This document shows, in pieces, positions 34,210 through 41,304 of a stretch of DNA of 42,870 nt (position 1 is its first letter; every line of letters starts with the position of its first letter). The stretch is from an uncultured Collinsella sp. (GTDB lineage: Bacteria; Actinomycetota; Coriobacteriia; Coriobacteriales; Coriobacteriaceae). Both the position numbers and the translations under genes were made by a program. The notes under the pieces were generated by a model. It made no database searches. It was not told the DNA's origin and was given only the letters and a program-made list of their open reading frames with translations. The DNA is taken from positions 1 through 42,870 of the forward strand of contig CABVCJ010000011.1 of assembly GCA_902496845.1 (NCBI GenBank), written 5' to 3'.

Positions 34210-34794
34210 ATGAGTTGCAAGCGTCCACACACCGTTAAGGCGACACTCACTTCTGAAGAATATGAAACGTTTTCCGCTTTGGCGGAAAAGGCAGGCATGA
34301 CGAAAGCCGAACTCATTCGTTATAACTTGATCCATCGGAGTGAATCACTCGATAATCTAGTTTCCAAAAATGATGACGGTGGCCGCAGCAAAAAGCTGCA
34401 ACCCGTTTCAGGTGATTCGGACGAAAAGCGCTCGAAGGTCATTTACGTTAAGGTCACCGATGGCGAGCACGAGGCGATCCGCAAACGGGCGGATATACTC
34501 GGTGCGACCGTCAGTGCGTATGCCCGCCGCGTGATGCTTGCCGGTAAAATCGAGAAGATCGATTTCGATAAAAGCCAAGTCGCGAAAATCTATCACGAGC
34601 TGTATCGCGAGGGAACGAACCTCAATCAGCTGATGTATTTTGTGAACGCCCAAGGGCTTCCCGCGTACAACGAGAAAGCTGTTTTTCGTACGCTTGAAAA
34701 GGTTTACCAGAACGCCCGCAAAGTCACTCTCTTCATAAGAGAGCTCGAGCGGCGCTATTTCACCGACGGCGGTGATCTCAATGACCGTTATTAA
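34210..34794 (+). CDS. mobC: MobC-family mobilization protein
   Basis: Relaxosome accessory protein that binds oriT DNA and helps the relaxase open it. 194 aa: an N-terminal ribbon-helix-helix-like part (VKATLTSEEYETFSALAEKAGMTKAELIRYNL), a second similar unit (VIYVKVTDGEHEAIRKRADILGATVSAYARRVML), and the family segment IYHELYREGTNLNQLMYFVN. Two RHH-like units in one chain could make pseudo-dimeric contacts. The ATG follows a run of six G. It overlaps the relaxase start by 14 bases, so the two are co-translated. Confidence 0.85.
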   Translation: MSCKRPHTVKATLTSEEYETFSALAEKAGMTKAELIRYNLIHRSESLDNLVSKNDDGGRSKKLQPVSGDSDEKRSKVIYVKVTDGEHEAIRKRADILGATVSAYARRVMLAGKIEKIDFDKSQVAKIYHELYREGTNLNQLMYFVNAQGLPAYNEKAVFRTLEKVYQNARKVTLFIRELERRYFTDGGDLNDRY

Positions 34795-35980
34795 GCAGAA
34801 AGGTATTTCATCCGAACGCTACGCGAAGAACGTGCGCAAGTACATCAACGGAAAGCGTGCTTTGGCCCGCGGCGGCTGGAACCTCGCGAACGGAAAGTAC
34901 TGGTTTTCCGAGATGGCTATGACGCGGAAGATGTTTCATCACGACAGGCCCGCGCGTGCCGGCGCGAAGAACATAACGATGCTTCATCAGATTCTCGCGT
35001 TTCTGCCCGAGGAGTGCAGCTGCAACGGAGGCAAGATGACCCCAGATGCGTGTATGGCCTACGCGGAGCAATGGCTTGCGAAGCACTATCCGCATCAACA
35101 AGTGATTGTCGCGTTGCATGAGGAAAGTGATAAGGCGGGAAAACGCTACGCAGTGCACATGGCGATTAACCGTACCGATTTGTTAACCGGCAAACGTTGC
35201 GAGACGGGTGGGCGACGCGGAAAGTACGAACGCGCTGCGTGGGTCCGTGAAATGGACGAGGCTTGGAATCTTACTCAACTTGAAAAGGGAAAGAAAAATT
35301 CGAAGATTCGTGATCGCCAGCCGCGCGACACAGAAAAGGAGATTATCGGTCGCGGTGAGTACAGTTATAAAAACAATCTGCGCGAGCTGATCCATCTTGC
35401 AATCAATGAAGGTCACCCAAAGAATATGGAGCAGTTCAAAAAACTACTTGCCTCATGGGGCGTAGACATTTTCATCAAGAACAATCGAGTCTATGCGACA
35501 GATCTCGATATCAAGGAGGCCGGCAATCCGAAGTGCACTTTCAATCTGACTCGACTCGACGGACGTTTCGCGGTCAAACAACTTGAAGCGGCGTTCGAAA
35601 AGAACATGTTGGAAGCCGAGCGAGCGTTGCCGTATGAGAAGCGCTGTGAGATTTACATTCAACGTCTTAAGAAGGCGTACTCGGCGTGGGTCGAACAAGC
35701 GAAAGCGAGCAAGGGCGTCGCCTACAATTCATTCCCCAAATTCATCGCACCGAAGTGCGATGAGGACCTGCTCGAAGATCCGGCGGTTCGCGATGAGCTT
35801 CTTGCGCGTCGCGGTTACGCAAGGGAGATTCGCAACCGCTATGCCGGCGCCGTTCCCGATGCCGGCGATGATCGCGTTCGCGCCGCAGGTCGAGCCCATG
35901 GTGGCAACGTTGACATCTCGCCGCAGGTCGATCGCGCGGTCGACCGAGGCGATTACGCTCGCGGAGAAACGCCTCGCTAG
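34781..35980 (+). CDS. MOB_P-type relaxase
   Basis: Nicks oriT and stays attached to the 5' end of the transferred strand through a tyrosine. 399 aa: a candidate catalytic Tyr in GISSERYAKNVRKYING near the N terminus, and the metal-binding region VALHEESDKAGKRYAVHMAINRTD (His triad). An unassigned middle region follows and a charged tail ends in RGDYARGETPR. ATG 34781 fits better than GTG 34772 (GGCGGTG upstream). Somewhat short for the family. After the stop, other frames stay open to about 36187 with an acidic, Asp/Ser-rich end, hinting that the original gene or a neighbour was longer. Confidence 0.85.
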   Translation: MTVIKQKGISSERYAKNVRKYINGKRALARGGWNLANGKYWFSEMAMTRKMFHHDRPARAGAKNITMLHQILAFLPEECSCNGGKMTPDACMAYAEQWLAKHYPHQQVIVALHEESDKAGKRYAVHMAINRTDLLTGKRCETGGRRGKYERAAWVREMDEAWNLTQLEKGKKNSKIRDRQPRDTEKEIIGRGEYSYKNNLRELIHLAINEGHPKNMEQFKKLLASWGVDIFIKNNRVYATDLDIKEAGNPKCTFNLTRLDGRFAVKQLEAAFEKNMLEAERALPYEKRCEIYIQRLKKAYSAWVEQAKASKGVAYNSFPKFIAPKCDEDLLEDPAVRDELLARRGYAREIRNRYAGAVPDAGDDRVRAAGRAHGGNVDISPQVDRAVDRGDYARGETPR

Positions 35981-36077
35981 TTTTGGAAAGCCTATCGTCG
36001 GTGCCCTAGCGCACTGCCATCCAGTGCCGATTCTGCCATACTCGCAATTCGGCGAGGATGAGGAGTATGAATTGATC

Positions 36078-36187
36078 GGGGCTTATAGGACAAAATGTGT
36101 GTCCTATAAGCCCCAAGGATGACGATTCCAATACGGACGACACCAAAACCGGCATCGACGGCTCCATGGACGATTCGGATTCCAAAT
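36078..36187. other. 15-bp hairpin and acidic coding remnant after the relaxase
   Basis: GGGGCTTATAGGACA (36078-36092) pairs perfectly with 36100-36114. Directly behind it one frame reads an Asp/Ser/Thr-rich tail (DDDSNTDDTKTGIDGSMDD) to a TAG at 36187, which looks like the end of a real protein but has no start. It may be the decayed C terminus of the relaxase or of a lost gene, interrupted by the hairpin. Confidence 0.4.
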
Positions 36188-36204
36188 AGGCCCTGTTAGT
36201 TGAG

Positions 36205-36651
36205 CTACTTCTTTGCCGGTGTCGTATACGAAACCGCTATACCCGCGGCAATTGCCATGAGGCAGCTTGCGACGAGTCCGTACTCATACTTCAAAACGTT
36301 TGTTGCGGTCAGGGCGATAATCAACACAGTCGCAATTTGCAGAATTATCATTATTACGAAGAGATTGATTCCTTGTTTGGCCGAAGTCGCTGAGTGAGTT
36401 TGGCTTTGTTGATTCAGGTTGTAGCTGACAACAAAAGCGATCAGCTCGCTTGATACGGGGCCGACTACATAGAAAAAGAGTGCGTCAATGAAGCCTATAG
36501 TGTTGTAAGTGTTGTAAGTTGTTTCGCCGGAAAAAACAGCGTATAAAGCATATCCAAATCTTGGCTGATTCACGTATGAGTAGGAGAAGACCAAGAGCGT
36601 CAATATTGCTACTACCAGAAGTGCATTCAGGACAAATCGTTTGCTTTTCAT
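36205..36651 (-). CDS. Small four-helix membrane protein, unknown
   Basis: 148 aa with four predicted membrane segments: FVLNALLVVAILTLLVFSYSYV, IDALFFYVVGPVSSELIAFVV, LFVIMIILQIATVLIIALTA and LVASCLMAIAAGIAVSY, with a basic N terminus and a C terminus ending TPAKK. No family was recognised. ATG 36651 has GGAAGGAG six bases upstream, so the start is secure; longer frames upstream lack this. Lower GC than the chromosome. It is convergent with the relaxase. Could be an immunity, entry-exclusion or effector protein, but nothing in the sequence shows which. Confidence 0.75.
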   Translation of the reverse strand: MKSKRFVLNALLVVAILTLLVFSYSYVNQPRFGYALYAVFSGETTYNTYNTIGFIDALFFYVVGPVSSELIAFVVSYNLNQQSQTHSATSAKQGINLFVIMIILQIATVLIIALTATNVLKYEYGLVASCLMAIAAGIAVSYTTPAKK

Positions 36652-36747
36652 CGATCGCTCCTTCCGGGTGACTCTTATTTGTAATTCTACAGCAGCCATT
36701 TGTTTTTCAAAGAATTTGACTGTCCTAAATAACATGCACTTTCGCTG

Positions 36748-36777
36748 GAGGGTCGCTGTTTGGCGGCCCTCTTTTTT
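36748..36777 (+). terminator. Terminator upstream of the toxin-like gene
   Basis: GAGGGTCGC / GCGGCCCTC stem (one G-T pair), then TTTTTT on the plus strand. Confidence 0.8.
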
Positions 36778-36826
36778 GCACAGGCGCGGTGGGATGGTAA
36801 TATCGGGCGGGAGTCAGCCGCTCTGA

Positions 36827-36887
36827 TAGAATCATCCTTGCTGTCGGCAGCCCTCGTGCCGGGCAGAGCCCTCCATTTGATGGGAGG
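36827..36887 (+). promoter_or_regulatory. Promoter and masked ribosome site of the toxin-like gene
   Basis: An extended -10, TGATAGAAT, ends at 36832. The leader that follows folds into CGGCA/TGCCG (about 36845), GGGC/GCCC, and CCCTCC (36869-36874) paired with GGGAGG (36882-36887), the core of the Shine-Dalgarno sequence. Translation would therefore need unfolding or processing, as in type I toxin mRNAs. Confidence 0.5.
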
Positions 36888-36895
36888 TGATGCCC

Positions 36896-37021
36896 ATGAC
36901 CGATTTCACCGAGCTCGTGAAGCTCCTGACCGCTATGGTCTCGCTCCTCACGGCCCTTGTCGGCCTTTCCAAGGCACTCAAGCAGGGCTCGAAGCCCAAA
37001 AAGAAAGGCCACCGTCGCTAA
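36896..37021 (+). CDS. Small hydrophobic peptide, type I toxin-like
   Basis: 41 aa: a short N terminus (MTDFTELVK), one hydrophobic helix (LLTAMVSLLTALVGLSKAL) and a strongly basic tail (KQGSKPKKKGHRR). This is the build of holin-like or Fst/TxpA-type peptides that damage the membrane. GGGAGGTGAT precedes the ATG; an in-frame ATG at 36890 is also possible. The ribosome site is masked by a hairpin. An antisense RNA, needed for a true type I system, would come from the minus strand and is not shown. Alternatives are a small regulatory or holin-like peptide. Confidence 0.6.
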   Translation: MTDFTELVKLLTAMVSLLTALVGLSKALKQGSKPKKKGHRR

Positions 37022-37196
37022 GACGATGACCCAACTTCATTAAGCAACGGCTCTGCCCAGCTCTCTACAACTTGGGCTGCCGTCGGCACCATTTTACCCT
37101 CCTGACGAGGAATTCGTCCATATTTCAAAAATCAAATCCTGTTCGCGCGTGAGCGTAAACTTTTAGTTGGGCAAATCCGGCAGATTGGAGCTTGAA

Positions 37197-37262
37197 ACAT
37201 GAGGGATATGCACCTCATGTCGCTCATAAAACGTCTCCTGACCTCGAAGGAGAACGTTTTTT
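37197..37262 (+). promoter_or_regulatory. Attenuator-like leader of the phosphoesterase operon
   Basis: Two hairpins precede the first phosphoesterase gene: ACATGAGG/CCTCATGT (37197-37204, 37213-37220), then AAACGTCTCCT paired with AGGAG-A-ACGTTT (about 37228-37259), followed by TTTTTT. The second has the form of an intrinsic terminator and ends only 9 bases before the AAAGGAGA ribosome site, so it probably limits entry into the operon unless relieved. It does not carry a T-box core. Confidence 0.5.
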
Positions 37263-37284
37263 AGCGATAAAAGGAGACATAAAT

Positions 37285-37923
37285 ATGATCTGGTTTACCA
37301 GCGATACCCACTTCGGGCATGAGAACGTGCTGAAGTTCACCGACCGCCCGTGGGAGACGATTTGGCAGATGAACGACGCCATCGTCGACAACATCAACGG
37401 CAGGGTTGCCGTGGACGACGAGCTCTACATCCTGGGGGATTTCTCATTCAAGATGACCGCCCAGGACGCCTACGGGCTGCGCAAGCGGATCGCCTGCAGG
37501 CGCATCCACCTTGTCCCGGGAAACCACGACAAGGACTGGACCCAGCCGGCGGTCGCGGGCGCCTTCACCGTGGAGCCGCCGATCTGCGTGCTCAAGATCG
37601 ACGGGCAGAAGATCGTCCTGAGCCATTACCCCATGGCCGACTGGCAGGGCATGAACCATGGATCGTGGCACCTCCACGGGCACATCCACAGCAGCGGCGG
37701 CGCGTACAACGAGTTCAACCGCAAGCAGGGCCTTCTGCGCTACGACGTCGGTTGCGATGCCAACGGGCACTCCCCGGTGAGCCTCGACGAGCTGAGGGAA
37801 TGGTTCGCCGGAGTCGACGAGCCGTGCGGCCGGGTGAAATGGCCCTGGTGGGTCAACGAGACCGGTGACGGGCAGGTCGAGCGCGAGCTGGCGGCGTACA
37901 AGAGGGAAGAGGCGATCCGATGA
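37285..37923 (+). CDS. Metallophosphoesterase 1
   Basis: 212 aa, calcineurin-like fold. Metal ligands are plain: SDTHFGHEN (Asp7, His9), ILGDFSF, VPGNHDKD, LSHYPM and HLHGHIHSS. It is close to the YfcE/phage-type cytoplasmic phosphodiesterases; the substrate is unknown. No signal peptide. ATG 37285 follows AAAGGAGA seven bases earlier; the upstream open frame is not used. Its TGA overlaps the ATG of the next phosphoesterase (ATGA), so translation is coupled. It is the first of three and more divergent than the other two are from each other. Confidence 0.88.
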   Translation: MIWFTSDTHFGHENVLKFTDRPWETIWQMNDAIVDNINGRVAVDDELYILGDFSFKMTAQDAYGLRKRIACRRIHLVPGNHDKDWTQPAVAGAFTVEPPICVLKIDGQKIVLSHYPMADWQGMNHGSWHLHGHIHSSGGAYNEFNRKQGLLRYDVGCDANGHSPVSLDELREWFAGVDEPCGRVKWPWWVNETGDGQVERELAAYKREEAIR

Positions 37924-38645
37924 CGGTCTATGTGACGGGCGACATCCACGGTGGGCTCGACATGCAAAAGCTCCGCGACTGGGAGCTTGGGGATAGCCTT
38001 GGCAGCGACGACTATCTGATCATCGCCGGCGACTTTGGCTTTCCGTGGGATTTCTCTGCCGAGGAATGCGCCGACATCGCCTGGCTGGAGTCGCGCCCCT
38101 ACACGGTACTGTTCGTCGACGGCAACCACGAGCGCTTCGACCACTGGGAGGAACGCCCCATGGAACCGTGGCACGGCGGGCTGACGCAGCGCCTGTCGGA
38201 TACTTCGTCTATCCGCCGCCTCATGCGCGGGGAGGTTTTCGAGCTCGACGGCTCGACGGTCTTCACCATGGGCGGTGCCACGAGCGTGGACAGGGAATAC
38301 CGCGTGCCCTATTCCAGCTGGTGGCCTCAGGAGCTCCCGGACGAGCGCGATTTCGATACCGCACGGACAAAGCTCGACGAGGTCGCCTGGAAGGTCGACT
38401 GCGTCATCACCCATACCTGCTCGACGCGCATGCTCTCGCCGACGCTCTACCCGGACCCAGGCTGGGAACGCCCTGATGTGGACCGGCTGACCGGATTCCT
38501 CGACGAGCTCGAGGACCGCCTGGACTATAAACGCTGGTATTACGGACATTTCCATCGCGATACCAATCCGGACGAACGGCACACGGTGCTGTATGACCGG
38601 ATCGTGAGGCTCGGGGACAAACTCCTGCCGTGGGGCGCGTACTGA
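37920..38645 (+). CDS. Metallophosphoesterase 2
   Basis: 241 aa. Motifs: VTGDIHGG, IIAGDFGF, VDGNHERF, ITHTCS and YGHFHRD, all metal-ligand positions kept. Between them lies a signature shared with the third gene (LMRGEVFELDGSTVFTMGG and a following DREYR...SWWPQE). Starts within the stop of gene 1 and its own stop overlaps gene 3 by one base. Cytoplasmic. The family includes nucleases, cyclic-nucleotide and nucleotide-polyphosphate hydrolases; nothing here selects among them. Confidence 0.88.
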   Translation: MTVYVTGDIHGGLDMQKLRDWELGDSLGSDDYLIIAGDFGFPWDFSAEECADIAWLESRPYTVLFVDGNHERFDHWEERPMEPWHGGLTQRLSDTSSIRRLMRGEVFELDGSTVFTMGGATSVDREYRVPYSSWWPQELPDERDFDTARTKLDEVAWKVDCVITHTCSTRMLSPTLYPDPGWERPDVDRLTGFLDELEDRLDYKRWYYGHFHRDTNPDERHTVLYDRIVRLGDKLLPWGAY

Positions 38646-39382
38646 TGACGGTCTATGTGACAGGCGATGTCCACGGCAGGGCCGAGTACGGGGCCAGCAG
38701 ATTCGCCTTCAAATCTTGGCCGCTGGGGCGCACGCTGACGCGCGATGACGTGGTGATCGTGGCCGGCGACTTCGGCTTTGTCTGGAATGGATCCAACGCC
38801 GAGAAATACTGGCTCGACTGGTTCGAATCGAAGCCGTGGACCACGTGTTTCGTAGACGGCAACCATGAGAACCACCACGCCCTGGCAGAACTGCCGGTGC
38901 GGGAGTGGAACGGCGGGCTCGTCCATGAGGTGCGACCGCACGTGCTGCACCTCATGCGCGGAGAGGTGTTCGACATCGCGGGGACCACGGTCCTTGCCAT
39001 GGGCGGCGCCGCGAGCAACGACAGGCAGTATCGCAGGGAGGGGAGGAGCTGGTGGCCCGAGGAGATGCCGAGCGAGGAGGAGATGGGCCAATGCCGCGCC
39101 GCACTCGCCCGCGTGGGCTGGAGGGTCGACTACGTGGTGAGTCACGAGGCGCCGGCCGTCCTTGCTGAGGGACTGTGCCGCGAGTGCGGACGCGAGTATC
39201 GGGGCGACCGGCTGCAACGATTCCTTGGCGAGCTCGACGGACGGCTCGGCTACCGAACCTGGTTCTTCGGGCATTACCACGGCGACGAATGGCGCGACGC
39301 CAAGCATCGCCTGATCTACCGAGACATCGTGCCGATCGAAGATGCTGCGCCCGGTTCTAGGAACCTTCTGGAAGCGCTCTAG
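38645..39382 (+). CDS. Metallophosphoesterase 3, paralogue of 2
   Basis: 245 aa. Same arrangement as the preceding protein: VTGDVHGR, IVAGDFGF, VDGNHENH, VSHEAPA, FGHYHGD, and the shared LMRGEVFDIAGTTVLAMGG, DRQYRREGRSWWPEE. Tandem duplication followed by divergence is the simplest origin. TGATG overlap with gene 2. A dyad TTCTAGGAA/TTCCTAGAA lies after the stop. Three coupled genes of one enzyme class suggest a complex or sequential steps on one substrate. Confidence 0.88.
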   Translation: MTVYVTGDVHGRAEYGASRFAFKSWPLGRTLTRDDVVIVAGDFGFVWNGSNAEKYWLDWFESKPWTTCFVDGNHENHHALAELPVREWNGGLVHEVRPHVLHLMRGEVFDIAGTTVLAMGGAASNDRQYRREGRSWWPEEMPSEEEMGQCRAALARVGWRVDYVVSHEAPAVLAEGLCRECGREYRGDRLQRFLGELDGRLGYRTWFFGHYHGDEWRDAKHRLIYRDIVPIEDAAPGSRNLLEAL

Positions 39383-39395
39383 AAGATTCCTAGAA
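39355..39395. terminator. Hairpin between phosphoesterase 3 and the coiled-coil gene
   Basis: TTCTAGGAA (39355-39363) and TTCCTAGAA (39387-39395) with inner CCTTCT/AGAAGA pairing, between convergent genes; it overlaps the end of the phosphoesterase gene. No T-tract, so weak as a terminator. Confidence 0.4.
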
Positions 39396-39424
39396 ATCAG
39401 CCGCCTGATAGGAGAAGCGCGGGG

Positions 39425-39991
39425 CTACTCGCCCTTCATCTGGGTCATGACCTCGACCTTGGCCTCGGCCACGGCCGCCCGCTGCTCGGAGGCGGCGAGA
39501 CGGTCCTTGAGGGCGGCGATCTCGGCCATCAGGTCGCGCTGGGCCAGGAGTGTGTCGGCTTGGGCTTTCAGTGCAGTGTCACGCTCGCCGCGCAGCCGCT
39601 CGATCTCATCGACCATGGCCTCAGCCTCGGCATGGAGTTGGACAACCTGCCTGCCGAGGCCCTTAGCACGGGAGAGGTACCTGACGCTTGCGGCGTGGAG
39701 CTCGTTGTTCTCGAGTTCGAGGTTCGCGGTATCGAGTTCGAACTTCTCCTCTATAAAGGCAATCCGCTCATTGCAGTCGGCCTCAATCTTTTCATTCCGA
39801 TCCGTCGCCTCGGCGAGCTTGCGGCTGAATTCATCCACCTGGGCCATGAGCAGTGCGTTCTCGGTCCTGAGGTCGGCGGTCTCGCGCAGCAGCTTCTCCC
39901 GCCACCTCGCCTCGATTCGCTCGGCGGCCTCATCGAGGACGGACTTCATGCCGTAACCGTAGATCTCCCTGATTTTTCTCTCGTCTGTCAT
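39425..39991 (-). CDS. Coiled-coil protein, unknown
   Basis: 188 aa, nearly all helical and charged; a long coiled coil spans about residues 25-185 (EARWREKLLRETADLRTENALL and further Leu-spaced heptads) with no membrane or enzyme motif. ATG 39991 is followed by TDERKIREIYGYG; a TTG at 40006 would add five residues. No good ribosome site at either. Resembles scaffold or phage-accessory coiled-coil proteins in form only. Convergent with the phosphoesterase operon. Confidence 0.7.
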   Translation of the reverse strand: MTDERKIREIYGYGMKSVLDEAAERIEARWREKLLRETADLRTENALLMAQVDEFSRKLAEATDRNEKIEADCNERIAFIEEKFELDTANLELENNELHAASVRYLSRAKGLGRQVVQLHAEAEAMVDEIERLRGERDTALKAQADTLLAQRDLMAEIAALKDRLAASEQRAAVAEAKVEVMTQMKGE

Positions 39992-40116
39992 CGTGCGACA
40001 TTCCAATCAACAATGGGCATGGCTCCGCCACGCCGTACGGCTGGGAACAAATACGCGGCCGCTGTTGATTTGTAGTCGTCCTGCGATCGGTGAGTTCAAA
40101 AAAGGCGTCTCAAGTC

Positions 40117-40395
40117 ATGCGTTCACGCAGGTTTTCGGTTGGAGAAATACCGCACGTTTTCATGGTAACACGTGCCTTAAAGAACGGGCGGCCATATCGA
40201 TTCGTTGTAAATAGCGTCTACGACGTGTTGGTGGCAGGAGGTGAGGGCGTTAAAGATGTCGAGAATGATTGTGGGAGTATTTTAGATACAGGCATGAGAA
40301 AGGGTCGAATCGAAGTGTCTGGCCGGACGCCAATTGTCCGGGAACTGTTTCGATTCGACCGTGTTTCATTTTACATCCGCGGCATGCTCTTATAG
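40117..40395 (+). CDS. Hypothetical protein
   Basis: 92 aa, basic and mixed alpha/beta in appearance (RRFSVGEIPHVFMVTRALKNGRPYRFVVNSVYDVLVAGG; C-terminal RTPIVRELFRFDRVSFYIRGML). No family was recognised. ATG 40117 has only a weak AAAGGCG before it; GTG 40090 would add nine residues. Composition is protein-like, but the frame is short and isolated, so it may not be a gene. Confidence 0.4.
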   Translation: MRSRRFSVGEIPHVFMVTRALKNGRPYRFVVNSVYDVLVAGGEGVKDVENDCGSILDTGMRKGRIEVSGRTPIVRELFRFDRVSFYIRGMLL

Positions 40396-40444
40396 ACGCC
40401 CGGCGATTACCGACCTTCACGACCTCGATAGTCGGGCTATGGAC

Positions 40445-40831
40445 TTAAGATTTCTTGGGCTCCCAGCCGTTTTCGATTGCGGCGGGGTAGACTGCGGCGT
40501 AATTAAGCATCCAGCTGCCATCGCCCGCTTTTTGAATAAACCCCTTATCCGTCAAAGAGGTATAGGCCCGGGAGATCGTATTCTTACTTAGGTGGTAGCG
40601 CTCCTCAATCCATTTGCTTTTTGCGTAAAAGCCCATGGCTCGTTTGTTTTTGGAAGGATTTCCAAGCTTCCATACTAGGCCGAGGATGAGGCGCTCGGCA
40701 GCGACAGTGGTGGCACAACACGCCCAGTCGGGCACCGAAATAAAATTCGCGTTATCCATTTTCCTTCTAATCTCTCGTTGCTCAGTAGCATCATCGCTAA
40801 ATATGTCGGAAATCGACGGAAGCTCGCTCAT
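40445..40831 (-). CDS. Winged-helix protein, RepL-like
   Basis: 128 aa. The C-terminal half is a winged helix: KSKWIEERYHLSKNTISRAYTSLTDKGFIQKAGDGSWMLN. The N-terminal part contains VAAERLILGLVWKLGNPSKNKRAMGFY. This layout resembles plasmid replication proteins of the RepL type or small regulators. Ten bases downstream of the excisionase-like gene and in the same direction, so co-transcribed. It may allow autonomous replication of the excised circle or regulate the element. Confidence 0.65.
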   Translation of the reverse strand: MSELPSISDIFSDDATEQREIRRKMDNANFISVPDWACCATTVAAERLILGLVWKLGNPSKNKRAMGFYAKSKWIEERYHLSKNTISRAYTSLTDKGFIQKAGDGSWMLNYAAVYPAAIENGWEPKKS

Positions 40832-40840
40832 GTTTACCGC

Positions 40841-41086
40841 CTAATCAAGGTGGGCGGTACGACCTTCAAGCTGCTTGAAAAGCTCGTAGAACGAGCTTTC
40901 AAACATGTAATTAGAGCGATGGATCTGGATGAGCTTGCCGGACTCTCGCATAAACTTGCGTGCGGTGTTTTCGCTCCAGCCAGTGAGTTCGCGGATATCG
41001 TTAACGCGGAGCAACCGATCGCACTGAGCGGCACCAGTGGGGAAAGTCGGTGTGGACGCCTGAGTGCTAATCTTTGGAGTAGCCAT
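40841..41086 (-). CDS. xis: Excisionase-like HTH protein
   Basis: 81 aa. MerR/excisionase-type helix-turn-helix LLRVNDIRELTGWSENTARKFMRESGKLIQIHRSNYMF followed by a short helical end. Position between integrase and RepL-like gene, and size, match recombination directionality factors of tRNA-integrated elements. The symbol is by analogy. Its promoter region contains the palindrome at 41253. Confidence 0.7.
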   Translation of the reverse strand: MATPKISTQASTPTFPTGAAQCDRLLRVNDIRELTGWSENTARKFMRESGKLIQIHRSNYMFESSFYELFKQLEGRTAHLD

Positions 41087-41252
41087 GATGAGCTATCCTT
41101 TCAATGAGGGCCCTCCCTGTGCTTGTAAGACGTACCAGGTTCATAAGCACTTGGGGGGCCGGTTTCTATGACTACATGCGTAGCCATCTGACAGCTTTAG
41201 CATGTATTAAAACTCATTAGATGTCAATCAAATAAAGCATCTACCTGCGGAA

Positions 41253-41270
41253 ACGGTATTATAGTACCGT
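41253..41270 (-). promoter_or_regulatory. Palindrome over a -10 box in the integrase-xis gap
   Basis: ACGGTA-TTATAG-TACCGT; on the minus strand the centre contains TATAAT, so a repressor bound here would cover the -10 of a promoter reading into the xis-RepL pair. The whole gap (41087-41304) is AT-rich and otherwise empty; TTGACA on the minus strand at 41223-41228 may belong to a second promoter. Confidence 0.5.
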
Positions 41271-41304
41271 AATATTATGAAATAAACGATGAATGAAAAA
41301 CATG

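Noticed and set aside
36760..37029. 89-codon plus frame overlapping the toxin-like gene
   Set aside because: Runs through the terminator and leader in another frame, with no ribosome site; the 41-aa frame has a perfect one.
37038..37262. T-box or known riboswitch before the phosphoesterase operon
   Set aside because: No T-box core or recognisable aptamer; only a terminator-like hairpin is supported.
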